From positions 4,397-44,542 of the forward strand of contig JAPLNP010000270.1 of assembly GCA_026401055.1 (NCBI GenBank): 40,146 nucleotides of DNA. The letters run 5' to 3'. The position numbers and the translations under genes were made by a program. The stretch is from Planctomycetia bacterium (GTDB lineage: Bacteria; Planctomycetota; Planctomycetia; Pirellulales; Thermoguttaceae). The notes below the pieces were generated by a model that had not been told where the DNA came from, made no database searches, and worked only from the letters and a program-made list of their open reading frames with translations. This document shows, one piece after another, positions 33,326 through 40,146 of this stretch. How positions within the stretch are numbered: position 1 is the first letter of the stretch; every line of letters starts with the position of its first letter.

Positions 33326-34155
33326 TCCAACAGCCAGCCGACGACTTCGGCAATCCCGTCGGCGTCGTGCGTGGGGGCGATGCGGTCGGCGACGGCTTTG
33401 ACCGGCGGCAGGGCGTTGCCCATGGCCACCCCGAGGCCGGCGGCGCGGATCATGGTGATGTCGTTGACGTCGTCGCCCACGGCACAGATGGCCTCGTCGC
33501 CGATGCCCCAGGCGTCGGCCAACCGCCGGATGGCGGACCACTTGGTGGCCCCGGCCGGCGAGAACTCGCACAGGTAGCCCGAGTAGCGAGGGCTGCGAAG
33601 CACGTGCGTCGAGAGCGCCCCGGGCACGCGGCGTTGGATGAGCGTCTCGAGCCGCAGCATCTCTTCCAGCCCGCCGATCACGAAGCCCGCGTTGAGCGTC
33701 GGCAGCGGATTCTCCGGCCAGTCGGCCCAGAGGCGTCCGAGGCCGATGTTGCGTTCGAGGTACTCGCTGAGTTCCGGGCAGCGGGCGCCGTCGCGGGTGT
33801 AGTAGAAATCGAAGCCCTCGGCGTGCGTGTCGCCATTGACGATCGGATCGCAGTGCTGCTCGGCCAGCGTGGTCAAGAGCAGCCGGAGGGCCGCCGAATC
33901 GAACTCGGCCCGGTACAGCGTTTCGTGCGTCGTCGGATCCTTGACCAGGGCTCCGCTGGCGGTGACCAGCGGCACGCCGAGCCCGAGCGACTCGACCAAG
34001 TGCAGCGCCCGACGATAGCGCCGCCCGGTGGCCAGCACGACGTGGATGCCCGCAGCGGTCGCCCGAGCGATGGCGGCCCGGGTCGCGGGGGTCAGCTCGT
34101 CGCGGCTATTGACCAGCGTTCCGTCGATGTCGATGGCCAACAGTCGGTAGTTCAT
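33313..34155 (-). CDS. Cof-type HAD-superfamily phosphatase (class IIB)
   Basis: The 280-residue cytoplasmic hydrolase has HAD motif I DIDGTLV (Asp 9 nucleophile, Asp 11 acid/base), motif II VLATGRRY, a C2-type cap, and motifs III and IV in ATKWSAIRRLADAWGI and AVGDDVNDITMI. Enzymes of this group dephosphorylate sugar phosphates, nucleotides or flavin precursors; the substrate is not readable from sequence. The last residues (DGKW) and the stop codon are encoded by the right arm of the hairpin cassette shared with pabB, so the original C-terminus may have been slightly different. The start ATG has no obvious ribosome-binding site. Confidence 0.92.
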   Translation of the reverse strand: MNYRLLAIDIDGTLVNSRDELTPATRAAIARATAAGIHVVLATGRRYRRALHLVESLGLGVPLVTASGALVKDPTTHETLYRAEFDSAALRLLLTTLAEQHCDPIVNGDTHAEGFDFYYTRDGARCPELSEYLERNIGLGRLWADWPENPLPTLNAGFVIGGLEEMLRLETLIQRRVPGALSTHVLRSPRYSGYLCEFSPAGATKWSAIRRLADAWGIGDEAICAVGDDVNDITMIRAAGLGVAMGNALPPVKAVADRIAPTHDADGIAEVVGWLLDGKW

Positions 34156-34173
34156 GGGCCGCCTCGCGCGTCC

Positions 34174-34258
34174 TTGTGGTGCAGGCGTCTCGCCTGCGGG
34201 GAAAGATGCAGACGTCTCGCCTGCTCAGAGGACGGCAGGCGGGACGCCTGCACCACAA
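34174..34258. repeat. Inverted repeat, 24-bp arms (GCAGGCGTCTCGCCTGC family)
   Basis: The arms at 34174-34197 and 34235-34258 pair with one mismatch. The left arm is itself nearly palindromic around GCAGGCGTCTCGCCTGC, and the spacer holds a third copy of the inner motif (GCAGACGTCTCGCCTGC). It fills the gap between the radical-SAM stop and the HAD start and may end radical-SAM transcription on the reverse strand. Confidence 0.9.
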
Positions 34259-34273
34259 TCTCAACTCGGTCCG

Positions 34274-36052
34274 TCATTGCTGTGCCTCGGCCAGGCACGC
34301 CCGGGATGCGTCCCACTGGCCGACGAGATAATCGCGGCCCTGGCGGATGCCGACGTGTTCCCAGGGCAGCGGCTGCTCGGGCGTCCGTGGCTGGTGCAGC
34401 GTGGCGTGGACGTCGACGCCGGCCTCGGCCAGGGCCTGCCACCAAATGTCCGTCCGGAGGTGCTCGCTCCAGGCGTCGAACCGGGCCCCGCGGCGCCAGG
34501 CCAGTTCGATCGCCTCGCCCACTCGGCGGTCGCCGCGGCTGACGATGCCCTCCAGCAGACTGCTCTCGACGTCGTGATACTTCAGATCGATGCTCCGCGA
34601 GCGCCGCCGCGTGCGGAGGTACTGGTGGGCGCGATCGAAATACTCGCGGGTCTGCATCGCCTGCCACTGGTACGGCGTGTGCGGCTTGGGCACGAAGTTC
34701 GACACGCTCACCGTCACCTTGGCGAACCGGCCGCGGACCTCCTTGCCCAAGCGAGAAATCGTCTCGGCCAATTCGACGATGCCGTCAAGGTCGTCGTCGC
34801 GTTCGCCGGGCAGCCCGCACATGAAGTAGAGCTTCACCCGATCGAATCCCTGCTCAAAAAGCCCCCGACAGCCGGCCAGCAGGTCCTCGTTGGTGATCTG
34901 CTTGCCGATTTGCCGGCGAAGATCGTCCCGGGCGGCCTCGGGGGCGATGGTCAGGCTGCTTCGCCGATCGGTGTTCAACAGGGTGCTCAACTCGCGCAAC
35001 TGTTCGTTCACCCGAAGGCTCGGCACGGCGATGCTCACGCCCAGCGGCCGGAACGTCGCTTGCAGCCGCTCGATCAGTTCGGCCAACTGCGGGTAATCGC
35101 TCGTCGACAGCGAGAGAAGCGAGATTTCGTCGTAGCCGGTGGCCAGGTACGACTCCCACGCCGCCTCGACGATCGTGTCGACCCGGCGAAAACGTAGCGG
35201 GCGCTTGATCGGCGAACTCTGGCAGAAGCGGCAGTGCCAAGGGCAGCCTCGCATGATCTCGATGGCGATCCGGTCTTGTACAATCTCGACGAAGGGCACG
35301 ACCGGCCGAGTGGGAAGCGGCACGGCGTCGAGGTCTTCGACCACGGCCGGCGCGACCAGCCGGGGCAGGCTCTCATGGCCGGGACGCGGCCGTGGGACGC
35401 CTTCCGGCGATGGCTCGTAGAATCGCGGCACGTAGACGTGCGGCAGCGTGCCGGCCAGCCGGGCCAACGCCTCCTCGCGATCGCCGCACGCGCGGGCGTC
35501 GATCCAGGCGTCGCACACCCGGGGCAGCATCTCCTCGCCGTCGCCGAGGACGAACAGGTCGACGAACGGCGACATCGGCTCGGGGTTGCCCACGCAAGGT
35601 CCGCCCGCGATCACCAGCGGATGCGCGAGCGTCCGCCGGTCGGCCCGGAGCGGGATGCCGCCCAGATCGAGCATCGTCAGCAGATTGGTGCCGCAGAGGT
35701 CGTACTGCAAGGTGAACCCGAGCACGTCGAACTGGGCCAGCGGCGTGAAGGTTTCGAGGCTGTAAAGCGGCAAGGCGTGGTCCCGCAAGAGCCGCTCCAT
35801 GTCCGGCCACGGCGTGAACGCCCGCTCGCAGGCCCAGTCGTCCCGCCGGTTCATCACGTCGTAGAGCACATGCAAACCGTGGTGGCTCATGCCGATCGCG
35901 TAGGCGTCGGGGAACGCCAGGCAGACCGTGCCCCGCACGGCCCGGTGGTCCTTCGTCCGGGCGTTCAGTTCCCCGCCGACGTACTGGCCGGGGGTTTGAA
36001 TGTCGGCCAGCAGGAGCGAAGTAACTTTCGTCTTCAGCGATTCGTTGAGCAT
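34274..36052 (-). CDS. B12-binding-domain radical SAM protein (TIGR03960-like)
   Basis: The 592-residue protein has an N-terminal cobalamin-binding-like domain (LAFPDAYAIGMSHHGLHVLYDVMN) and a radical SAM domain whose cluster motif RGCPWHCRFCQ gives Cys 270, 274 and 277. DEISLLSLSTSDYPQL and FMCGLPGERDDDLDGIVELAETI are typical of the TIGR03960 subgroup. In many bacteria this part is fused to, or followed by, a TIGR03936/DUF2344 partner; here none follows. I start it at the ATG at 36050-36052 because the 43 codons upstream translate only repeat DNA. No Shine-Dalgarno sequence is present; five G/C-rich heptamers abut the ATG. The reaction is unknown. Confidence 0.9.
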   Translation of the reverse strand: MLNESLKTKVTSLLLADIQTPGQYVGGELNARTKDHRAVRGTVCLAFPDAYAIGMSHHGLHVLYDVMNRRDDWACERAFTPWPDMERLLRDHALPLYSLETFTPLAQFDVLGFTLQYDLCGTNLLTMLDLGGIPLRADRRTLAHPLVIAGGPCVGNPEPMSPFVDLFVLGDGEEMLPRVCDAWIDARACGDREEALARLAGTLPHVYVPRFYEPSPEGVPRPRPGHESLPRLVAPAVVEDLDAVPLPTRPVVPFVEIVQDRIAIEIMRGCPWHCRFCQSSPIKRPLRFRRVDTIVEAAWESYLATGYDEISLLSLSTSDYPQLAELIERLQATFRPLGVSIAVPSLRVNEQLRELSTLLNTDRRSSLTIAPEAARDDLRRQIGKQITNEDLLAGCRGLFEQGFDRVKLYFMCGLPGERDDDLDGIVELAETISRLGKEVRGRFAKVTVSVSNFVPKPHTPYQWQAMQTREYFDRAHQYLRTRRRSRSIDLKYHDVESSLLEGIVSRGDRRVGEAIELAWRRGARFDAWSEHLRTDIWWQALAEAGVDVHATLHQPRTPEQPLPWEHVGIRQGRDYLVGQWDASRACLAEAQQ

Positions 36053-36087
36053 GGGGGAAGGGATCGGGGGACAGGGACCAGGGGGCA
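36053..36087. repeat. Five tandem heptamers abutting a start codon
   Basis: On the forward strand each 7-nt unit begins with GGG (for example GGGATCG and GGGACCA). The array begins at the base next to the radical-SAM ATG and ends 3 nt before the inverted repeat at 36091. It fills the place where a ribosome-binding site would be expected. Confidence 0.75.
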
Positions 36088-36090
36088 TCT

Positions 36091-36182
36091 GGGTGGCACG
36101 ACCCTGAGCCCCCGGCGAAGGGCGTGGCCGGAATCCTTGGCAACTCGGCCACGCCCTTCGCTGCGCTCGGGGACGTGCCACC
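36091..36182. repeat. Long inverted repeat, about 36-bp arms (family GGGTGGCACG, copy 2)
   Basis: The arms at 36091-36129 and 36147-36182 pair imperfectly. The outer motif GGTGGCACG and the inner motif GCGAAGGGCGTGG match the element at 12441-12534; the loop and middle differ. It lies between divergent genes (radical-SAM and Tat-exported glycosidase), so it cannot simply be a terminator here. Confidence 0.88.
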
Positions 36183-36233
36183 TAGCCGATTCATCGTAAC
36201 GTGCCCCGTTCCATTCTGCAACCGCGTCGAGAG

Positions 36234-36266
36234 GCTGTGGGAGGCGACTGGGTTGTCTCCCACAGC
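36234..36266. repeat. 10-bp perfect hairpin upstream of the Tat-glycosidase gene
   Basis: GCTGTGGGAG and CTCCCACAGC flank a 13-nt loop. The left arm and loop (GTGGGAGGCGACT) also occur near 15338 in the rhaA/permease gap, so this is another shared repeat family. It lies 80 nt before the start codon. The rest of the gap shows no clear promoter. Confidence 0.75.
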
Positions 36267-36345
36267 TTGTGAACCGGTGGGCGCGATGATAGGATGGCGG
36301 TGCAATCGGGACCGTCCACGCCAAACACGACGAAAGAGGTGCATC

Positions 36346-39183
36346 ATGCGAGACAGATTGACGCGGCGGGAATTCGTGGGCCGCGGCGTCGGGTTGGCCG
36401 CCACGGGCGTGGCCTTGACCGCCGGCGCCGCCGGGGCATCGACCGCGGAAACGGTCGCCACGTTCGAAAATCACGATCTGCGGCTCTCCATCGGCGCCGA
36501 CGGCCGCACGCTCGAATTCGTCGACAAACAAAGCGGAAAGAATTGGCTGCCCGAGGGCGAAAAGACCGCCGTCGCCCTGGTGATGCAATCGGGCAAGGCG
36601 CTGGCCGCGACGGCGGCCGAGAAGCACGCCAGCGGGCTGCTCGTGACGTTCGGGCCGTCGGGCGTTCGGGTCGTCGTCAAGGTGGTCGCGCAGCCCAACC
36701 ATTTCGTCTTCGAGATCGAGTCGGTCGAAGGCCAGGCCGACGAAATCGTCTTCGTCCACGTCCCGCTCGCCTTGAAAGGCAGCCCGGACGAGCCGTTCGC
36801 CGCGTGCGCGTTGGCGCTGAATTTGCAGGCCAACGTCGCCGAACTGCCCGGCGCGAACTCGCGCGTGGCGGCCACGGCCTACGCCCGATTTGGGTTTCCC
36901 GGGGCCAAGGCGGCGGTGATCGGCTGCCCCCAGGACAAGCTCCGCCAGGTGCTCCAGGAGGCGGTGGCCGCCGCGCCGGAGTTGCCGCATTCGCCGATCG
37001 GCGGTCCCTGGGCGTTGGGCAAGCCGATCAACCAGGGCTCGTACCTGTTCAATTTCGACGGCGTCACCGAACAAACGGCCGACGCCTGGATCGACCTGGC
37101 CAAGAGCCTCGGCATGACGCAGATCGATTTTCACTGCGGCGGTTCGCTCCGGTTCGGCGATTACGAGCCGAACCCCGCCAGGTATCCCAAGGGCTTTCCG
37201 AGCGTCAAGGCGGCGCTCGACCGGCTGCACGCGGCGGGGATCAAGGCGGGCCTGCACACCTACGCATTCTTCATCAGCCCGTCGTGTCCCTGGGTCAGCC
37301 CCGTGCCCGATCCGCGGTTGGGCAAGGACGCTGCGTTCACGCTCTCGGCCGCGCTGGAGGCCACCGGCGACGCGGTCCCGGTGGACGAGACCACCGAGAA
37401 GATGTCGTCCGTCACCGGCTTCGCCGTCCGCAACAGCGCTACGGTCCAGATCGACGACGAGTTGATCGTTTACTCGGGCGTGTCGCAAAGCCTGCCGTAT
37501 GCGTTCACCGGCTGTACGCGCGGAGCCTGCGGCACGAAAGCCGCCGCGCACGCCAAGGGCGCGAAGGTCCATCACCTCAAGCAGTGTTTCGGCCTCTTTA
37601 CCCCCGATCCGAACACGACCCTGTTCGACGAGGTGGCGGCCAAGACGGCCGAGGCCTACAACACGTGCGGCTTCGATATGATGTACCTCGACGCGCTCGA
37701 CGGTTCCGACATCCTCGCCGGCGGGGAGAATGCCTGGCACTCCGGCGCGCGGTTCGCTTACGAGATCCACAAGCGGCTGACGCGGCCGGTCCTAATGGAA
37801 ATGAGCACGTTCCACCACCATCTCTGGTGCGTGCGGTCCCGGTACTGCGCGTGGGACCATCCAACCCGCGGCCACAAGAAGTTCATCGACGTCCACTGCG
37901 ACGCGAACGAGGCGAACCGCCGGATGTTCATGCCCAAGGAGTTGGGATGGTGGGCGCTGATGGGCTGGCGGGGCGCGCAGTGCGAGCCGACCTTCGCCGA
38001 CGACATCGAGTATCTGATGGGCAGGTGCATCGGCGCCGACACCGGTTTTGCGCTGATGGGCATCTCGCCCGAAAGCGCCGCCGGCAACCCCGCCTTGCCC
38101 CGAATGGCCGCGATCATCAAGCGGTACGAGGACCTTCGCCACTCGGGGAAGGTCCCCGAGCCGATGAAGGCGAAGCTCCGCGTGCCCGGCGACGAGTACG
38201 CGCTGGTGGGCGACGTCGCCATCGCCTGGCACTTCGAGCCGGTCTTCTTCGACAAGCACCGCGTGGCCGACGAAGCGAGCAGCGTCTGGAAGACGGAGAA
38301 CCGTTTCGACGCGCAGCCGGCGAGGCTGCGGATCGAGGCACTTTTTGCGGCCGGGCCCTACGACGCGGCGGACAACGTCACCCTGACCGATTTCACCGAC
38401 GCCAAGGAATTCGCCGACCGGGCGGCCGCGCCGGGCATCACCGCCGAACTGAAGCCGTCAAACAGTCAGGTCAAGATCGGCCCGACCAGCGGTTGCCTTA
38501 CCGCCGCCAATCCCGGCCCCTCGCGGACGGGTAGCTGGTGCAAGCTCGCCAAGCGGTTTTCGCCGCCGGCCAACCTCGCCAAGCACCAGGCGCTGGGCGT
38601 CTGGATCCACGGCGACGGGCAAGGCGAAATCCTGAATTTCCAGCTCACCAATCCTCCGCACATTATGCCCGCCACCGGCGAACACTACGTCGACGTCGAT
38701 TTCACCGGCTGGCGCTACTTCGAGTTGATCGAACCGGAAGGCCGGCGGCACGACGAGTGCCAGTGGCCCTACGGCGACATCTATTCGATCTACCGACACG
38801 AGACCGAATACAGCCAGATCGAAAGCCTCGCCCTTTGGTACAACAACCTCCCGCCGGCGGGCAACGTCACGTGCTACCTCAGCCCGATCCGCGCCGTGCC
38901 CCTGGTCTCCTCGAAGCTGATCCAACCGACGGTCACGATCGGCGGCCAGACAATCACTTTCCCGGTCGAGATCCCCACGAGCCACTACCTGGAGTTCGAG
39001 CCCGGAGCCGACGCGAAGCTGTACGGTCCCGCGGGCGAGTTGATCCGCGAAGTGAAACCCGAGGGGAACCCGCCGACGCTGGCCAAGGGACCCAACGAGA
39101 TCCAATTCCGCTGCGAGACCCCGCCGGGCGTTCGTCCCCGGGCGCACGTGACCGTCATCAGCCACGGCCCGCCGGTGGCGTAA
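36346..39183 (+). CDS. Tat-exported putative glycoside hydrolase of unassigned family
   Basis: The 945-residue protein starts with a twin-arginine signal (LTRREFVGRGVGLA, RR at 7-8). A galactose-mutarotase-like N-terminal beta domain follows (HDLRLSIGADGRTLEFVDKQSG), as in many alpha-glycosidases. A TIM-barrel-like region contains GMTQIDFHCGGSL, GIKAGLHTYAFFISPSCPW, CGFDMMYLDALDGSD and RPVLMEMSTFHHHLW; Asp in YLDALDGSD and Glu in LMEMS are candidate catalysts. C-terminal beta domains (about 700-945) resemble carbohydrate-binding modules. The ATG at 36346 has AGAGG 7 nt upstream; the open frame before it is repeat DNA. This layout recurs in planctomycete glycan loci, but I cannot name the CAZy family. 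The stop is followed at once by degenerate heptamers. Confidence 0.78.
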   Translation: MRDRLTRREFVGRGVGLAATGVALTAGAAGASTAETVATFENHDLRLSIGADGRTLEFVDKQSGKNWLPEGEKTAVALVMQSGKALAATAAEKHASGLLVTFGPSGVRVVVKVVAQPNHFVFEIESVEGQADEIVFVHVPLALKGSPDEPFAACALALNLQANVAELPGANSRVAATAYARFGFPGAKAAVIGCPQDKLRQVLQEAVAAAPELPHSPIGGPWALGKPINQGSYLFNFDGVTEQTADAWIDLAKSLGMTQIDFHCGGSLRFGDYEPNPARYPKGFPSVKAALDRLHAAGIKAGLHTYAFFISPSCPWVSPVPDPRLGKDAAFTLSAALEATGDAVPVDETTEKMSSVTGFAVRNSATVQIDDELIVYSGVSQSLPYAFTGCTRGACGTKAAAHAKGAKVHHLKQCFGLFTPDPNTTLFDEVAAKTAEAYNTCGFDMMYLDALDGSDILAGGENAWHSGARFAYEIHKRLTRPVLMEMSTFHHHLWCVRSRYCAWDHPTRGHKKFIDVHCDANEANRRMFMPKELGWWALMGWRGAQCEPTFADDIEYLMGRCIGADTGFALMGISPESAAGNPALPRMAAIIKRYEDLRHSGKVPEPMKAKLRVPGDEYALVGDVAIAWHFEPVFFDKHRVADEASSVWKTENRFDAQPARLRIEALFAAGPYDAADNVTLTDFTDAKEFADRAAAPGITAELKPSNSQVKIGPTSGCLTAANPGPSRTGSWCKLAKRFSPPANLAKHQALGVWIHGDGQGEILNFQLTNPPHIMPATGEHYVDVDFTGWRYFELIEPEGRRHDECQWPYGDIYSIYRHETEYSQIESLALWYNNLPPAGNVTCYLSPIRAVPLVSSKLIQPTVTIGGQTITFPVEIPTSHYLEFEPGADAKLYGPAGELIREVKPEGNPPTLAKGPNEIQFRCETPPGVRPRAHVTVISHGPPVA

Positions 39184-39192
39184 CGGTTGGCG

Positions 39193-39223
39193 GTAGGGTA
39201 GGCCGAGTGGAGCGAGTCCCACC
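39193..39223. repeat. GTAGGGTRGGCCGAG-family direct repeat, copy 1
   Basis: About 28 bases starting GTAGGGTAGGCCGAG recur with a few changes at 40007-40035 in the same orientation, so the two copies bracket the small PEP-CTERM gene. Two heptamer-like units (GGTTGGC and GGTAGGG) overlap its left edge just after the preceding stop codon. Confidence 0.8.
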
Positions 39224-39229
39224 ATTTTC

Positions 39230-39340
39230 GGAGTGCGGCGATTCATCGCCGCTTTTGGGCCGGACTTACCGTTGTCCGGAACGATCGGCGGATGCCGGCT
39301 GACACTTGCTCCGAGCAGCGGCGATGAATCGCCGCACTCC
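39230..39340. repeat. Perfect 23-bp inverted repeat, 65-nt spacer
   Basis: The arms at 39230-39252 and 39318-39340 are exact reverse complements (outer GGAGTGCGGCG, inner ATTCATCGCCGC). It sits in the gap between convergent genes and could end both transcripts. The 65-nt spacer holds no visible gene. Confidence 0.92.
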
Positions 39341-39421
39341 AGAACGTCGTTCCGGTGGGCGTCGGCCGCCGATCAAGCGTGACACTCGCCACATGCCCTC
39401 GCACGGCGGCCTCGACCCGCC

Positions 39422-39973
39422 CTACACGAATCGCCGGCGCGTCAATCCTACCAGCGCGACAAGCAAGCCCGCGGCGAGAAGGACGGCCGTGGCCGGCTCG
39501 GGAACGACGCGCACCTGGATCGTGACGTTGTCGAACGAGCCTTGAAGCATTGTGAGTTCAATCGTGGAGATCTCCCCGATGTCGTTCGCACTGACCTCCC
39601 AAAGCAATGGCGGCTCAAAAGGCCAACTGTTAGCGACGAATTCCGCCGTGTCCTGCGTCCCGATGAATCGCGCCCTCTCCGTGAGATTGAACGCTTCAAC
39701 GCTTGCGCCAACGACCGACCAATCCGGCTGCAAATTGAACGTGATCGTGTCCACGAAGTCGGGCGACAGGAAAAATCTGGCGTCTGCTCCGTTGATTCTC
39801 CAATGGTTTCCTTCGGGATCATCTACCACGCAGGAATGATTGAAGAGCGGATCGAAGGCGGGGTTGCCCGAGGCGTCGGAGAAGTCTTCGACGAAGATGC
39901 GGGTGTCGGCCAGGGCGGCGCTCGGGCAAAGCGCGGCCAGCACCAGGGCCAGAAGACAAACGGTCGCTTTCAT
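39422..39973 (-). CDS. PEP-CTERM sorting domain protein
   Basis: The 183-residue protein has a signal peptide (MKATVCLLALVLAALCPSAALA), a beta-rich body (DTRIFVEDFSDASGNPAFDP..., FDNVTIQVRV) and a textbook C-terminal sorting signal: VPEPATAVLLAAGLLVALVGLTRRRFV has the PEP motif, helix and arginine cluster in order. Exosortase would cut it and move it to the cell surface or biofilm matrix. The body recalls a small jelly-roll binding fold, but the ligand is unknown. GAGGTGAT lies just before the ATG. It is the intact counterpart to the damaged PEP-CTERM tail at 24738-24800. Confidence 0.9.
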   Translation of the reverse strand: MKATVCLLALVLAALCPSAALADTRIFVEDFSDASGNPAFDPLFNHSCVVDDPEGNHWRINGADARFFLSPDFVDTITFNLQPDWSVVGASVEAFNLTERARFIGTQDTAEFVANSWPFEPPLLWEVSANDIGEISTIELTMLQGSFDNVTIQVRVVPEPATAVLLAAGLLVALVGLTRRRFV

Positions 39974-40006
39974 GGTATCACCTCGTAGAATGAAGGATGA
40001 AGACGT

Positions 40007-40035
40007 GTAGGGTGGGCCGAGCGGAGCGAGTCCCC
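40007..40035. repeat. GTAGGGTRGGCCGAG-family direct repeat, copy 2
   Basis: It matches 39193-39223 with a few substitutions (GTAGGGTGGGCCGAG...). It lies in the leader region of the PEP-CTERM gene and 30 nt beyond the end of the next reverse-strand gene. Confidence 0.8.
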
Positions 40036-40064
40036 ATACGCACGAAGTTAAGAAACGGTGTAGT

Positions 40065-40146
40065 TTAGAAGTTCTGGATTTTCAAGGAGTTGGAACAGAC
40101 TTGGATGTTTCCGGCGGCGTTGTACTCGGGCGCGTTGGACCAGGGC
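40065..40146 (-). CDS. C-terminal tail of a reverse-strand gene, rest outside window
   Basis: The reverse strand is open from the right edge to a TAA at 40065-40067. The 26 visible residues include EYNAAGNIQVCSNSLKIQNF, with the short Asn-rich strand pattern seen in right-handed beta-helix proteins. The fragment is too short to assign; a coding origin is suggested by its composition and by the following intergenic repeat. Confidence 0.35.
   Translation of the reverse strand, partial: PWSNAPEYNAAGNIQVCSNSLKIQNF

Noticed and set aside
36053-36345. N-terminal extensions of the radical-SAM and Tat-glycosidase frames
   Set aside because: Both extensions translate only heptamers and inverted repeats; the chosen starts begin at homologous-looking protein and, for the glycosidase, at a Tat signal with a ribosome-binding site.

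Overview
The window reads as a chromosomal segment of a high-GC planctomycete, most likely of the Pirellulales type. The support is a BBP7-type outer-membrane barrel, two PEP-CTERM proteins, LamG plus DUF6067-like architecture, a YidC carrying an inserted PDZ domain, several Tat-exported catabolic proteins, and intergenic DNA full of long inverted repeats. This placement is inferred from gene content; no rRNA or other phylogenetic marker was compared. No tRNA, rRNA, CRISPR array, transposase or phage gene was seen.

Positions 1-16660 form a glycan-utilisation region: an edge-truncated secreted alpha/beta hydrolase, a BBP7 barrel, a large GH2 enzyme, a LamG/DUF6067 protein split by an in-frame amber codon, a GH78 alpha-L-rhamnosidase, rhaT, an NCS1-family permease and rhaA. 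A coherent path is visible: GH78 frees L-rhamnose, RhaT imports it and RhaA converts it to L-rhamnulose. The kinase and aldolase steps are not in the window.

Positions 16661-26087 hold an ABM-fold monooxygenase, a membrane-anchored choloylglycine-hydrolase-like Ntn enzyme, an SSS symporter next to a six-hairpin glycosidase, a Tat-exported hydroxypyruvate-isomerase-like protein, a SASA-esterase PEP-CTERM protein whose 3' end has been rewritten by a repeat, and a secreted beta-propeller. Positions 26216-36052 are mostly housekeeping: tsaB, a metallophosphoesterase, yidC, mnmE, pabB, a Cof-type HAD phosphatase and a B12-binding/radical-SAM protein. Positions 36346-40146 return to exported proteins: a Tat-exported putative glycosidase, an intact PEP-CTERM protein and the tail of another reverse-strand gene.

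The most unusual signal is between the genes. About a dozen gaps carry long inverted repeats with 22-37 nt arms, belonging to several families that recur within the window. At least four are joined to arrays of degenerate 7-nt tandem units. These cassettes abut ORF ends very closely: they supply or touch the stop codons of rhaT, pabB, the HAD gene, the beta-propeller gene and the Tat-glycosidase gene, and they abut the start codons of mnmE and the radical-SAM gene. One has entered a PEP-CTERM coding region. I regard this modular hairpin-plus-heptamer system as the best candidate for undescribed biology here.
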